From Zoogloea sp. (GTDB lineage: Bacteria > Pseudomonadota > Gammaproteobacteria > Burkholderiales > Rhodocyclaceae): a stretch of DNA of 64,000 bases. Position 1 is the first letter of the stretch; every line of letters begins with the position of its first letter. Location of the stretch: NCBI GenBank assembly GCA_016720685.1, contig JADKKC010000001.1:1-64000 (forward strand). Direction: 5' to 3'. The position numbers and the translations under genes were made by a program. Under the pieces are notes generated by a model. It did not search any database and had not been told where the DNA came from. It saw only the letters and a program-made list of their open reading frames with translations. Shown in pieces: positions 49,554 through 58,831 of the stretch.

Positions 49554-50476
49554 GGGGTGCCCTCGGCGCGTTCGAGGCGCTCCCGCAGCACGCTGGCATC
49601 TTCGAGGCCGATGCCCAGCGAGCGCGCCACGTAGGGGTTGGTGCTGATGCGGAAGTGACGGGGTGCGGCGGGGGGCGGCAGGCTGCCGCTGGCGAGCCCT
49701 TGGCGGGCCACTTCGCCGGCCTGCTGGCCGATCTGGGTCGGTGTGCTGTAAAGGGCCAGCAACGCGCCGGCCTTGACGTAGGCGGGCGAAAAGCCGATCA
49801 CCGGCGAGCGGTGATGGTAGGCCGTGAGCAGGATGTTGGAGATGGTGCGGTTGTTGAACAGGCTGGCGTCGGGGACGGCCAGGAGCACCGCCGGCTCGAC
49901 AAGCATGCGTTGCAGGGCCGGGTAGAGGTCGCTCTCGCCGCTGGCGGTTTCGAGCATCGGGCGCAGCCGTTTGTCGCGGGCGCTGGCTTGCAGGCGGGCG
50001 CACAGTTCGCTGCTTTCGCGCCCAACCACCAGCGCGACGCGTGACCATTCCGGCAGGGCGATGCGCAGCAGTTCGATCTGCCGCGCGGCGGGCTGGTCGA
50101 TGAAGACCGCCGAGGTGCGGCGGCTGTCGTCGCCCTTGCCCGGCAGCTTTTCAAAGGCGCTGCGGGGCAACAGGGTGTGCAGCACGAGGGTGCGCGGGGC
50201 GAGGCTGGATACGGCGTGTGCGGCGCGGGTGCCGAGGGTGACGATCAGCGGGGCGCCCGAGAGGGCTGCGGCGTCGTCGGCACGCAGCGGGACGATGAGG
50301 GTCTGGGGGCGGTGACCGGCGCTGCGCAACTCGGCGGCCAGGGCTTCGGCGGCTTCGCTGAAGGCGCTGCTTTCTTCCGACAGGACGAGGATGACCCCCG
50401 CCGCCCGGGCAGGCGGCGCCAGTCCGCCGGCGACGGCGAACAGCACGCAGACGAGGACAAGCCGCAACAGAAACAT
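49550..50476 (-). CDS. ABC_sub_bind-type periplasmic binding protein without transporter
   Basis: A 308-residue secreted protein (signal peptide to about residue 25, PARAA) of the ABC substrate-binding family represented by TrpX (PF04392). Recognisable parts are ILVLSEESSAFSEAAEAL, LIVTLGTRAAHAV, VFIDQPAARQIELL and SPVIGFSPAYVKAGALLALYSTP. No ABC permease or ATPase is nearby. Instead it lies between a TonB-dependent receptor gene and a hybrid kinase gene, coupled to the latter, so it probably works as a ligand-sensing subunit. Confidence 0.88.
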   Translation of the reverse strand: MFLLRLVLVCVLFAVAGGLAPPARAAGVILVLSEESSAFSEAAEALAAELRSAGHRPQTLIVPLRADDAAALSGAPLIVTLGTRAAHAVSSLAPRTLVLHTLLPRSAFEKLPGKGDDSRRTSAVFIDQPAARQIELLRIALPEWSRVALVVGRESSELCARLQASARDKRLRPMLETASGESDLYPALQRMLVEPAVLLAVPDASLFNNRTISNILLTAYHHRSPVIGFSPAYVKAGALLALYSTPTQIGQQAGEVARQGLASGSLPPPAAPRHFRISTNPYVARSLGIGLEDASVLRERLERAEGTP

Positions 50477-50503
50477 CAGGGATCAGGAATCGGGGAGCGG
50501 GGC

Positions 50504-52573
50504 TCAGAGTTCGAGGCTCAGGGAGCCGAAGATCCGACTGCCCCACCATGAGGTGCCGGGGGCATAGCTCTGCTCGTGGCCGTCGATGTTGCGTGCGCTG
50601 ACGGCGATCTCGCCGCGGCCGACGGAGGGCGGCAGGCGGTGGGCGAGACGCAGGTCGAGCTGGCGGTACATGGTGGTGCGGTGCTCGGCATCCTGGTACC
50701 AGCTCATCGAGCCGATCCAGTGTTTGGCAACGCTGAGCTGCCACCGGGGGTGGAATTCCCAGGCGCCGAAGATCGTCGAGCTGTGGCGCGGCGCGGTGTA
50801 TTCGACCCATTCGCTGGGGCGGCGCGCGGCTTCGGCGGCGCTGATCGACGGGCCGTCGATGCGCAGTTCGGTGTGCTGCAGGGTGAGCCAGGTGTTGAGG
50901 CCCGGGCGCCAGGTGGCGGCCACTTCCAGCCCGCGGATGTCGGCCTTGCCGGTGTTGTCGAGATAGCGGGTGTTGCTGCGCGGGATGAGGCCCGCGCTGG
51001 AGCGTTCGAGGTTTATTTCGATCAGATCGCGCGCCCGTTCGAGGAACAGGCGCGCGTCCAGGGTTGTGTTCAGCGGCTGCAGGTGGGCGAGGTAGCCCAG
51101 CTCGTAGGTGGTGATCCGCTCGGCTTGCAGGCCCGGCGAGGGGCGGAAGGTTTGCGAGATGGCGGTGCCGGCCGGGATGGTTCCGCGGGGCGTGGAGAAC
51201 GCTGCCGAGTTCGAGAAAATCATGTTGGATTTTTGCTCGAAGGCGGTGGGGTTGCGGTTGGAGCGATTGACCGAGAGGCGCCAGGTCTGGGTGTCGGAGA
51301 CGCTGTAGTTGGCCGACGCCCTGGGCGCCAGCGAGCTTCCGGTGAGGGAATTGTCCTCGATCATGGCGCCGACATTGAACAGCCAGCGCGGCGAGGCCCG
51401 CCATTCGAGGGTGCCGAAGGCATGGTTCACCGCGTTGCGAACGCTCTCGCCCGAGTTGAAGCGGATGGGCGCGGTGATGCGGTCGACCCGCACGCCGGCG
51501 CCGATCACCGCCCTGAGCGAAGGGGCCAGGCTGGTGATCCGCTGAATCTCGAGGTCGTCGCGCAGGGCCTTGAAGTTGTAGTTGAAGTGGAAGGGAATGT
51601 TCAGCGTGACCGGCAGCCGCGAGGCGCTGGGCGGAATCGGCACGACGAGGTCGAAGACGTCGCGGCCGTCTTCTTCCTGGTGGTAGTAGGTGAGTGTCAG
51701 CTCTTCGTCCGGCGCGGGGGCGTGGCGCCAGCGCAGCAGGCCGAAGCTGGTGGAAATCCGGCTGGTGCGTTCGGGGTCGGTGGGGTTGTCTTCCTTGCCG
51801 ATGCCGCTGTCGGTGTTGGTCCAGCCGGCCTGAAAATCCAGGGTGTTGTCGCTGTCCATGCGCCAGTCGGCGTTGAGCGTGGCGAGTTCGGACTTGCGCC
51901 AGTCATTTATCTCGGCAAAGCCGTGGTCGTAGTTGCGCGAGGCGCGCAGGCGCAGGGCCACGTCGCCAAGCTGTTTGCCGACCCGGACACCCACATCGTT
52001 GACCCCGCCGTCGCCGGCGCGGTAACGAACGGCGGTGCCGAGGGTTTCGGAGGTGGAGCGGGTGATGATGTTGGCGACGCCGAGAAAGGCGTTGCTGCCA
52101 TAGGCGGCCGAATTGGAGCCGCGGAAGACCTCGATGCGCTCGATGTCGTCGATATCGACGCCGATCTGGTTCCACTCGACGCCGGAGATCAGGTAGGGCG
52201 AATACACCGAGCGGCCATCCACCTGCAGCAGCATGCGCCGGGGCGCGTCGTCGGAGAGCCCGTGGTAGGTGACGAGGGGGTGGTTGCCGGTGTGCATGCC
52301 GAGCTGGAAGCCGGGCACCAGCCGAAACAGCTCGTGGATGTCGCGGGCTCCGGAGGCGCGGATCATTGCCCGGTCGATGACGGTGACCGCGCCGGGTGCG
52401 TCGGCCGGCGCCTGGGACAGGCGGGTGGCCGACAGCACGACAGGCAGGTCGCCCAGATGCTCAGCCTCGTCGGCGGCAGCGTGGGTCTGCGCCGTCAATG
52501 GCAGGAGCATCAGCAGGAGGGACGTGGCGCGGGCGGGCGTTGTGGGGCGGTGGATTCTTCGGGGCGTCGGCAT
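50504..52573 (-). CDS. TonB-dependent outer membrane receptor
   Basis: A 689-residue outer-membrane receptor. A signal peptide (about residues 1-33) precedes a plug domain with LPVVLSATRLSQAPADAPGA, RASGARDIHELFRLVPGFQL, then the typical IEVFRGSNSAAYGSNAFLGV; a beta barrel follows. The C-terminus ends in alternating hydrophobic residues (GSLSLEL). The start at 52573 is a clear ATG. It is the first gene of the receptor-binding protein-kinase series and divergent from the NarL-type regulator. The ligand is unknown; a metal or metal chelate is plausible given feoB next door. Confidence 0.92.
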   Translation of the reverse strand: MPTPRRIHRPTTPARATSLLLMLLPLTAQTHAAADEAEHLGDLPVVLSATRLSQAPADAPGAVTVIDRAMIRASGARDIHELFRLVPGFQLGMHTGNHPLVTYHGLSDDAPRRMLLQVDGRSVYSPYLISGVEWNQIGVDIDDIERIEVFRGSNSAAYGSNAFLGVANIITRSTSETLGTAVRYRAGDGGVNDVGVRVGKQLGDVALRLRASRNYDHGFAEINDWRKSELATLNADWRMDSDNTLDFQAGWTNTDSGIGKEDNPTDPERTSRISTSFGLLRWRHAPAPDEELTLTYYHQEEDGRDVFDLVVPIPPSASRLPVTLNIPFHFNYNFKALRDDLEIQRITSLAPSLRAVIGAGVRVDRITAPIRFNSGESVRNAVNHAFGTLEWRASPRWLFNVGAMIEDNSLTGSSLAPRASANYSVSDTQTWRLSVNRSNRNPTAFEQKSNMIFSNSAAFSTPRGTIPAGTAISQTFRPSPGLQAERITTYELGYLAHLQPLNTTLDARLFLERARDLIEINLERSSAGLIPRSNTRYLDNTGKADIRGLEVAATWRPGLNTWLTLQHTELRIDGPSISAAEAARRPSEWVEYTAPRHSSTIFGAWEFHPRWQLSVAKHWIGSMSWYQDAEHRTTMYRQLDLRLAHRLPPSVGRGEIAVSARNIDGHEQSYAPGTSWWGSRIFGSLSLEL

Positions 52574-52627
52574 GGTTTTGCCATATTGGCTCTCAAGCCA
52601 CGATTTTGTACGTTTTGGGCGGGGCTG

Positions 52628-52664
52628 GGTAGGCTAAACTGCGGCCACCTACCGAAACCGGTTT
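52628..52664. promoter_or_regulatory. Candidate operators in the divergent receptor/regulator region
   Basis: GGTAGG (52628-52633) is inverted at CCTACC (52648-52653), and the palindrome AAACCGGTTT lies at 52655-52664. Both fall in the 113 bases between the receptor gene and the regulator gene. They are plausible sites for the NarL-type regulator or for another control protein; no consensus is claimed. Confidence 0.4.
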
Positions 52665-52686
52665 TACCCGCATTAAATTGCTGGCC

Positions 52687-53346
52687 ATGATGCAGACACG
52701 CATTCTGATTATCGAGGACCATGTGCTGGTGAGGGAAGCCCTGGCGCTGACCCTCGCCCAGGTGCGTGAGGGTGTGCATTGCCAGCAGGCGAGCAATGCC
52801 ACCGACGCGCTGGCGCTGCTGGAGGCCGACCCGGATTGCGACCTGCTGGTGGTCGACCTGATGTTGCCGGAGATCAACGGCTTTTCGCTGCTGGGCGTCA
52901 TTGCCAAGCGCTTTCCGGATGTTCCGGCGCTGGTGGTTTCGGCGCTCGACGACCGGGAGTCGGTGCACCGGGCGATGAAGGCCGGTGCGTCGGGTTTTGT
53001 TTCCAAGGCCAGCCCGAGCAACACGCTCATCGAGGCCGTGCGAACGGTTCTTGCCGGCGGTGTGTTCACCCCCGAAGCGTCCACCGGCACCAGTACCGGC
53101 GTCGACAGCGGCAACCGTAACCGGCGGGCCAGCCAGGCCTTCGCCGAGCGCTTCCAGCTCACCGCGGCGCAAGGCCGGGTGCTCGAACTGGTGGCCCAGG
53201 GCAAATCAAACCGGGATATCGCCGAGTTTCTCGGTTTGTCCGAAGGTACTGTCAAGGTACATGTGTCGGCGATCTTGCGCGCGCTCGGCGTCACCAGTCG
53301 CGCCCAGGCCCTGCTGCTGATGACTCGCGCCGGTCTGCGGGTCTGA
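52687..53346 (+). CDS. NarL/FixJ-type response regulator
   Basis: A 219-residue response regulator. The receiver has ILIIEDHVLVREAL, phosphoacceptor LLVVDLMLPEING and the KAGASGFVSKASP lysine. After a linker rich in Thr, Ser and Gly comes a LuxR-type helix-turn-helix (LTAAQGRVLELVAQGKSNRDIAEFLGLSEGTVKVHVSAIL). Two ATGs at 52687 and 52690 are possible. It is divergent from the TonB receptor gene and the probable partner of the hybrid kinase gene of that series. Confidence 0.92.
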   Translation: MMQTRILIIEDHVLVREALALTLAQVREGVHCQQASNATDALALLEADPDCDLLVVDLMLPEINGFSLLGVIAKRFPDVPALVVSALDDRESVHRAMKAGASGFVSKASPSNTLIEAVRTVLAGGVFTPEASTGTSTGVDSGNRNRRASQAFAERFQLTAAQGRVLELVAQGKSNRDIAEFLGLSEGTVKVHVSAILRALGVTSRAQALLLMTRAGLRV

Positions 53347-53389
53347 TGGGAGCCCGCGTGCCGGGCTGACCCGGGAGTTGCGCTTGTTT

Positions 53390-53419
53390 TTGCGAATGGT
53401 TCTTATTCTCGAATATAAT
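53390..53419 (+). promoter_or_regulatory. feoB promoter overlapped by a Fur-box-like site
   Basis: A consensus -10 TATAAT (53414-53419) with TTGCGA as -35 at 53390-53395, spacing 18. The segment TGCGAATGGTTCTTATTCTC (53391-53410), with GCGAAT facing ATTCTC, resembles known Fur sites and covers the -35 and spacer. A Fur-iron complex there would block transcription when iron is plentiful. Confidence 0.7.
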
Positions 53420-53481
53420 CGATGGCATTGGCTCAGGATCAGGCAGCTTTCGATGATGCGATTTGACGAGCAGGTGATGTG

Positions 53482-55494
53482 ATGGGGGCGTGCGCTCCAG
53501 TTGTTGCCCGGGTGCCGCTGCCGCGCACCCTGCTGCGCGGGGCCCGGCGCCCGCAGATCGCCCTGGTGGGCCTGCCGCGAACCGGCAAGAGCACGATCTT
53601 CCAGGCCGCCTCGAGCACCTCGGTCGAGGCCGGCGCCCTTGCCGGCAGCGCCCTGTCCTTCAGTACCTGCCAGGTGAATATCGGGCTCGAGCAGGCCGCG
53701 CTGGTCGATCTGCCGCCGCTCAAAACCTTTCACGATCTCGAGGATGCCGACCGCCTGCTGCTCACCGCCCTCCTCGACGGTGCGGCGGGCTTCAAGGCCC
53801 CGGACCTGCTGATCCAGGTGGTGGATGCCACCGCGCTCGAACCCAACCTGGCTTTTGCCCAGGAGCTCTGTCAGCTTGGCAAGCCCCTTGTGATTGCCCT
53901 CAACCGCCTTGACGAGGCCCGCGAAAAGGGCATCTACATCAACGTCGCGGCGCTCTCGGAAGCCCTTGGCGTGCCGGTCGTGCCCACGGTTGCCCACATG
54001 GGCAAAGGCATCGGCAGCCTGTTCGAAACCGCCCTCGAGCTGCTCCGCGCCGGGCGCTGCCCGCTGTCCCAGTCGCCCGGCCAGCACCTGCGCAAGGCCC
54101 TTGCTCCCCTCAATGCCATTCTCGACCAGCCCGCCGTGGAGGCCGCCTTCCGGGTGCCCCGCTCGCTGCTGCTGACCCAGATCGCGCGCGGCGAAACCTG
54201 GTTCGCTGCCGAAATGGCGCGGCGTTTTCCGGCGCTGGTGCCGGCCGTCGAGGCTGCCCGCGACGAGGCGGCCCGCCAGTTGCCGCGCCCGCTGGCCGAA
54301 GAAATCTTCGCCGATCGGCATTACCGCGCCGCGGCGCTCCACGAACGGGTGACCCGCCTCGGCCACGCCGCCGAGAAAGCCGGCTGGAAGCGTGCCCTCG
54401 ACCGCCTCTTCCTGCATCCGCGCTGGGGCCTGCTGGGCACCCTGGCCGTGTTCGCGCTGGTGCTGTTCATGGTTTTCGAGGTCAGCACGACTCTCGATGC
54501 GCTCACCGCGGCGCCACTGGCGGCGTGGGTCGGGCAATGGGCGCCGGACACCACTGCCGGCGTGGTGGGGCGTGCGGTGGCCGACGGGCTGGTGGGCCTG
54601 GTCGGCATCGTCGTGCCCTACATGCTGCCGCTGGTGCTGCTGCTGGTGAGCCTTGAAGAGTCGGGCATCATGCACCGGGTTGCCTTTGTGGTTGACCGGG
54701 GCTTTCACCGCATCGGTCTGCACGGCGGCGTGGCGGTGCCCTTTTTGCTGGGGCTCGGCTGCAACGTGCCGGCGTTGTCGGCGGTGGCGGGCAGCTCGAG
54801 CGGGCGGGAGCGCATCGTCGCCTCGCTGCTGATCACCTTCGTGCCGTGCTCGGCGCGCTCGGCCATCGTGCTGGCCATCGGCGGCAAATACCTGGGCTGG
54901 GCCGGCGTGCTGGGTATCTTTCTGCTCACCATGCTGATCATCGCGGTGGCCGGCAAGCTGCTCACGCGCCGCTACGTGCAGGCCAGCCCCGGCATGATCC
55001 AGGCCATTCCGCCTTACGCCATGCCCCAGTGGCGGCGTCTGCTGACCATCACCTGGGAGCGCACCAGCGACATCCTGACCATCGTCACGCCGCTGCTGGT
55101 GCTGGGTAGCGTGGTGCTGGCGCTGCTGACCCACTTTGGTGCCGACGACATCATCAACACCCTGCTGCTGCCGGTTACCCACTGGTGGCTGGGACTGCCG
55201 GTGGTGCTCGGGGTGCCCATCCTGTTCGGCGTGCTGCGCAAGGAGCTGTCGCTGTTGATGGTGTACCAGGCCCTTGGCACCCAGGACATCGCGCCGCTCC
55301 TCGACTGGGTGCAGATCGCCACCTTCCTGGTTTTCCTCACTTTCTACGTGCCTTGCGTGTCCACCTTCGCGGTGATGCTCAAGACCATCGGCCGGCGCGA
55401 CGCGCTGTTTTCGCTGGGCCTGTCGGTGGCCGTGGCGCTGGGCATCGCGGCCCTGTGCCGAATCCTGCTGCAGGCGGTGAACGTGTTGAGCTGA
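53482..55494 (+). CDS. feoB: FeoB-type ferrous iron transporter with a divergent G domain
   Basis: A 670-residue FeoB. The N-terminal G domain has a P-loop GLPRTGKST (residues 30-38) and a NRLD base motif (141-144), but the switch-II site reads DLPP (76-79) where FeoB normally has DLPG. The membrane part is standard, with the conserved GLGCNVPALS, the FVPCSARSAI segment and FGVLRKELSLLMVYQ. There is no feoA or feoC. Start ATG 53482 (a GTG three bases earlier is possible). The strong promoter with a Fur-like site supports a role in iron uptake. The altered G domain may change or abolish GTP hydrolysis. Confidence 0.9.
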   Translation: MGACAPVVARVPLPRTLLRGARRPQIALVGLPRTGKSTIFQAASSTSVEAGALAGSALSFSTCQVNIGLEQAALVDLPPLKTFHDLEDADRLLLTALLDGAAGFKAPDLLIQVVDATALEPNLAFAQELCQLGKPLVIALNRLDEAREKGIYINVAALSEALGVPVVPTVAHMGKGIGSLFETALELLRAGRCPLSQSPGQHLRKALAPLNAILDQPAVEAAFRVPRSLLLTQIARGETWFAAEMARRFPALVPAVEAARDEAARQLPRPLAEEIFADRHYRAAALHERVTRLGHAAEKAGWKRALDRLFLHPRWGLLGTLAVFALVLFMVFEVSTTLDALTAAPLAAWVGQWAPDTTAGVVGRAVADGLVGLVGIVVPYMLPLVLLLVSLEESGIMHRVAFVVDRGFHRIGLHGGVAVPFLLGLGCNVPALSAVAGSSSGRERIVASLLITFVPCSARSAIVLAIGGKYLGWAGVLGIFLLTMLIIAVAGKLLTRRYVQASPGMIQAIPPYAMPQWRRLLTITWERTSDILTIVTPLLVLGSVVLALLTHFGADDIINTLLLPVTHWWLGLPVVLGVPILFGVLRKELSLLMVYQALGTQDIAPLLDWVQIATFLVFLTFYVPCVSTFAVMLKTIGRRDALFSLGLSVAVALGIAALCRILLQAVNVLS

Positions 55495-55587
55495 TTTGCG
55501 GCCCGGAGGTCGGGGTTTCACACGGGCTTAACCGGGGGCGCATAGCCTCGTGGGTATCCGAAACTCCCGACGACCCCGACGACCCCG

Positions 55588-57432
55588 ATGAAATCGCTCC
55601 GAACTCCCCTGTCCATGTCCTCTCTGGCCGTTTCCCTGTGTGCGCTGACCCTCACCGCCTGCGGCGGCACGGGCTCCAGACCGGCTCCGCTGGATCTGAC
55701 GATCCTGCACATCAACGACCACCACTCGCGCCTCGACGCCGAGACGACGACCCTCACGCTCAAGGACGCCACCGGCGCCAGCAAGGCGGTGACGGTGGAA
55801 CTGGGCGGCTTTGCCCGCGTGACCGCCGCCATCGAGGCGCTCGCCGCCGGCCAGAAAAACGTGCTCAAGCTGCACGCCGGCGACGCCGTGACCGGTGACC
55901 TGTATTTCACCCAGAGCGAAGGCAAGGCCGACGCGGACATGATGAACACGGTCTGCTTCGACGCCTTTACCCTCGGCAACCACGAGTTCGACAGCGCCGA
56001 TGCGGGCCTGGTCAAGTTCATCGATTTTCTGCACGCCGGCACCTGCCGCACCCCGGTGCTCTCCGCCAACGTCAAGCCCGCGGCCGGCACCGCGCTGGCC
56101 GGCCGCGTCGCTGCCTATTCCATCGTCGAGAAGGACGGCCAGCAGATCGGCATCGTCGGCCTCACCGTCAAGGACAAGACCCGGTTCGCCTCCCGCCCGG
56201 ACGCCTCCACCGAATTCCTCGACGAAGCGACCGGCGCCCAGGCCGCCATCGACGCGCTGCGGGGCAAGGGCGTGAACAAGATCGTGCTGATGTCCCACCT
56301 CGGTTACGCCGCCGACAAGGCCATCGCGCCCCGGCTGTCCGGCGTCGACGTGATCGTCGGCGGCGATTCGCACACCCTGCTCGGGCCGGACAGCATGACC
56401 GGCTTCGGCCTCACCCCGGCGGGCGCCTACCCGACGGCCGCCACCGACAAGGACGGCAAGCCGGTGTGTATCGCCCAGGCCTGGCAGTATTCCTACGCGG
56501 TCGGCGCCTTGCAGGTGAACTTCGACAGCGCCGGCAACATCACCCGCTGCAGCGGCAACCCGCAGGTGCTGCTGGGCGATACCTACAAGCTCGGCGCGAC
56601 GACGGCATCGGATGCCGACGCGGCGGCCTTCCGCAGTCAGCTCAATGCATCCGGCGTGTTCCGCATCACCACCCCGTCGGCCGCCGCGGCCGCCGTGCTC
56701 GCCCCCTACAAGGCCGCCAAGGATGCCCTTGGCCTGCAGGTCGCCGGTTTCACCAACGACAACCTGTGCCTGCGCCGGGTGCCCGGCACCAAGCGCGACA
56801 GCACCCGCTCGCGGCTGGGCGACGTCTGCAACCTCGACGCCACCGTGATCGCCCAGGGCGGCGACATCCAGCAAATGGTGGCCGACGCCTTCCTGGAGCA
56901 GGGCAAGCGCTTTGGCGGGGCCGACATCAGCCTGCAGAACGCCGGCGGCGTGCGGGTGGATATCGGCGCCGGCAACATCACCGTCGGCAAGATCTTCGAA
57001 CTGCTGCCCTTCAAGAACACCCTATACCGGCTCGTGCTGACGGGCGCGCAGATGAAGGCCGCGCTTGAAGACGGCGTCGATTCCGTGATCAACGGCACCG
57101 GCACCGGCGCTTACCCCTACACCGGCGGCATGCGCTTTACCGTGGATATGAACCAGGCCCGCGGCAGCCGCATCGGCAGCCCCGAGGTGCGCGACGCCAG
57201 CGGCACCTGGAAGCCCCTCGATCCGGCCGCCAGCTACCGTCTCATCACCAACAACTTCACCGCGGAAGGCGGCGACAAGTACGACACCCTGAAGGCCATC
57301 CCCGCCGCCCAGCGGGAAAACACCTTCCTCGACTATGCGGACTCCTTCCTGCAGTACGTCCGCAGCAGCTCACCGCTGAGCCGGCCGGCCAGCGCCAGCC
57401 GCAGCACGCAGCAGTACACCGAAACGCCCTGA
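55588..57432 (+). CDS. Bifunctional UDP-sugar hydrolase/5'-nucleotidase-type lipoprotein
   Basis: A 614-residue lipoprotein (lipobox LTAC) of the 5'-nucleotidase family. The N-terminal metallophosphatase domain has ILHINDHHSRLD, KLHAGDAVTGD, TLGNHEFD, MSHLGYAADK and GGDSHT, with two-metal ligands apparently all present. The C-terminal domain has LQNAGGVRVDIGAGNITVGKIFELLPFKNTL and later TNNFTAEGGDKYD. It should hydrolyse nucleotides or nucleotide sugars in the periplasm or at the outer membrane for phosphate and nucleoside salvage. ATG at 55588; a short tandem repeat GACGACCCC lies just upstream. Confidence 0.92.
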   Translation: MKSLRTPLSMSSLAVSLCALTLTACGGTGSRPAPLDLTILHINDHHSRLDAETTTLTLKDATGASKAVTVELGGFARVTAAIEALAAGQKNVLKLHAGDAVTGDLYFTQSEGKADADMMNTVCFDAFTLGNHEFDSADAGLVKFIDFLHAGTCRTPVLSANVKPAAGTALAGRVAAYSIVEKDGQQIGIVGLTVKDKTRFASRPDASTEFLDEATGAQAAIDALRGKGVNKIVLMSHLGYAADKAIAPRLSGVDVIVGGDSHTLLGPDSMTGFGLTPAGAYPTAATDKDGKPVCIAQAWQYSYAVGALQVNFDSAGNITRCSGNPQVLLGDTYKLGATTASDADAAAFRSQLNASGVFRITTPSAAAAAVLAPYKAAKDALGLQVAGFTNDNLCLRRVPGTKRDSTRSRLGDVCNLDATVIAQGGDIQQMVADAFLEQGKRFGGADISLQNAGGVRVDIGAGNITVGKIFELLPFKNTLYRLVLTGAQMKAALEDGVDSVINGTGTGAYPYTGGMRFTVDMNQARGSRIGSPEVRDASGTWKPLDPAASYRLITNNFTAEGGDKYDTLKAIPAAQRENTFLDYADSFLQYVRSSSPLSRPASASRSTQQYTETP

Positions 57433-57475
57433 GCGCCCCCGTGGGCGGCAACACAAGCTGGGGCGGCTCAGCGTT
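57433..57475. repeat. Dispersed intergenic repeat, copy 3
   Basis: CGCCCCCGTGGGCGGC, then ACACAAGCTGGGGCGGC. It matches the core of the segments at 28747-28800 and 44751-44784. The outer TGAGC and GCTCA make it a hairpin immediately behind the nucleotidase stop codon. Confidence 0.55.
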
Positions 57476-57499
57476 TTCCTGAGTGCGTTTCCGACCGGC

Positions 57500-57530
57500 G
57501 AGGCCCCGTTGCGACGGGGCCTCGTGCGCT
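57500..57530 (+). terminator. Terminator after the nucleotidase gene
   Basis: GAGGCCCCGT, loop TGCG, ACGGGGCCTC: a perfect ten-base stem with a four-base loop, followed by GTGCGCTTTC, so only a weak T-tract. Confidence 0.7.
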
Positions 57531-57579
57531 TTCGCGGGTGGACTACCATGGGCGCCCATTTGCCCGAAAGCCCCCCGCC

Positions 57580-58800
57580 ATGCCTGACGTGATTCACGCA
57601 ATCCAGACCTTCAACGCAGGCCGCGACCCGGAGCGTCTGGCGCTCAAGTACGCCAACATGCGCGCCAGCCCCTTCGTCTTTCTGCGTGGCACTTGCCACC
57701 TGTTCTACCGCCGCCTGCCGGATGTGCCGGTGCTGGCCGAGGCGCCGGCCGTGTGGTGCTGCGGCGATCTGCACCTGCAGAATTTCGGCAGCTACATGGG
57801 TGACAACCGGCTGGCCTACTTCGACATCAACGACTTCGACGAATCTGCGCTGGCCCCGGCCAGCTGGGATCTGGTGCGTTTTCTGACCAGCGTGCTGGTG
57901 GGGGCCGGGTCGATGGATGCGAAGAAAAAGGAGGCCGGCGAACTCTGCGAGGCCTTTCTCGACGGCTACTGCCTGACGCTGGTTTCCGGCAAGGCCGGCT
58001 GGGTCGAACGGGAAAGCGCCCACGGCCTGATCGGGGATCTGCTGGGCAGCCTCAAGGGGCGCCTGCGCCCGGCCTTTCTCGACAGCCGGACCACGCTCAA
58101 GGGCAAGCGCCGCCGCCTGCGCGTGGATAACGGCAAGGCCCTGCCGGCCAGCGACGCGGCGCGCGCAAAAGTGACGCAACTCATCGGCGAGCTGGCCGCA
58201 TCCCGGGACGATCCGCGTTTTTACGAAGTCCTTGACGTGGCCCGGCGCATTGCCGGCACCGGCAGCCTGGGCGTTGATCGCTACGTGATCCTGGTGCGCG
58301 GCAAAGGCTTGCCGGATGGCAATTACCTGCTCGACCTGAAGGAGGCCTTGCCCTCGTCCCTCACGCCCTATCTCAAAATCCCCCAGCCGGCCTGGAAAAC
58401 CGAGGCCGAACGGGCGGTGGCAGTCGAGCGGCGGATGCAGGTGGTTTCCGCGGCCTTCCTCCAGCCGATCCGTGTCGGAAAGCGCGCCTACGTGCTGCGG
58501 GATCTGCAGCCGACCAGCGACCGCATCAGCCTGGACGTGGGACGCTCCGGCTTCGATGCCGTGCGCGGGGGCATCGCGGAGATGGGCCGTATCCTCGCCT
58601 CTGCCCAGTTGCGCAGCGGCGGGCGCGATGGCTCGGCGATTGCCGACGCGCTGATCGCCTTTGGCCAGGGGGCGTGGCGCACGGCCCTGCTGGGGGCCGC
58701 GCGGGCGTGCGCCGGGCAGGTGGAAAAGGATTGGGCCGCGTATTGCACGGCCTATGACGACGGAGCCTTTGCCGAGGCCGGCGGCGCGCAGTCGGGCTGA
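57580..58800 (+). CDS. DUF2252 family protein (kinase-like fold)
   Basis: A 406-residue DUF2252 protein. The family resembles aminoglycoside phosphotransferase-type kinases: WCCGDLHLQNFGSY gives a catalytic-loop-like HxxN, and FDINDFDESALAP a metal-binding DFD-like site. Another conserved segment is GVDRYVILVRGKG with YLLDLKEALPSSL. The ATG at 57580 begins MPDVIHAIQTFNAGRDPERL, the usual family start. The natural substrate of the family is not known. It stands alone behind a terminator and converges on the AraC gene. Confidence 0.88.
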   Translation: MPDVIHAIQTFNAGRDPERLALKYANMRASPFVFLRGTCHLFYRRLPDVPVLAEAPAVWCCGDLHLQNFGSYMGDNRLAYFDINDFDESALAPASWDLVRFLTSVLVGAGSMDAKKKEAGELCEAFLDGYCLTLVSGKAGWVERESAHGLIGDLLGSLKGRLRPAFLDSRTTLKGKRRRLRVDNGKALPASDAARAKVTQLIGELAASRDDPRFYEVLDVARRIAGTGSLGVDRYVILVRGKGLPDGNYLLDLKEALPSSLTPYLKIPQPAWKTEAERAVAVERRMQVVSAAFLQPIRVGKRAYVLRDLQPTSDRISLDVGRSGFDAVRGGIAEMGRILASAQLRSGGRDGSAIADALIAFGQGAWRTALLGAARACAGQVEKDWAAYCTAYDDGAFAEAGGAQSG

Positions 58801-58831
58801 AACCCGCCAGCACGCGCTCCGTCACCAAGAC

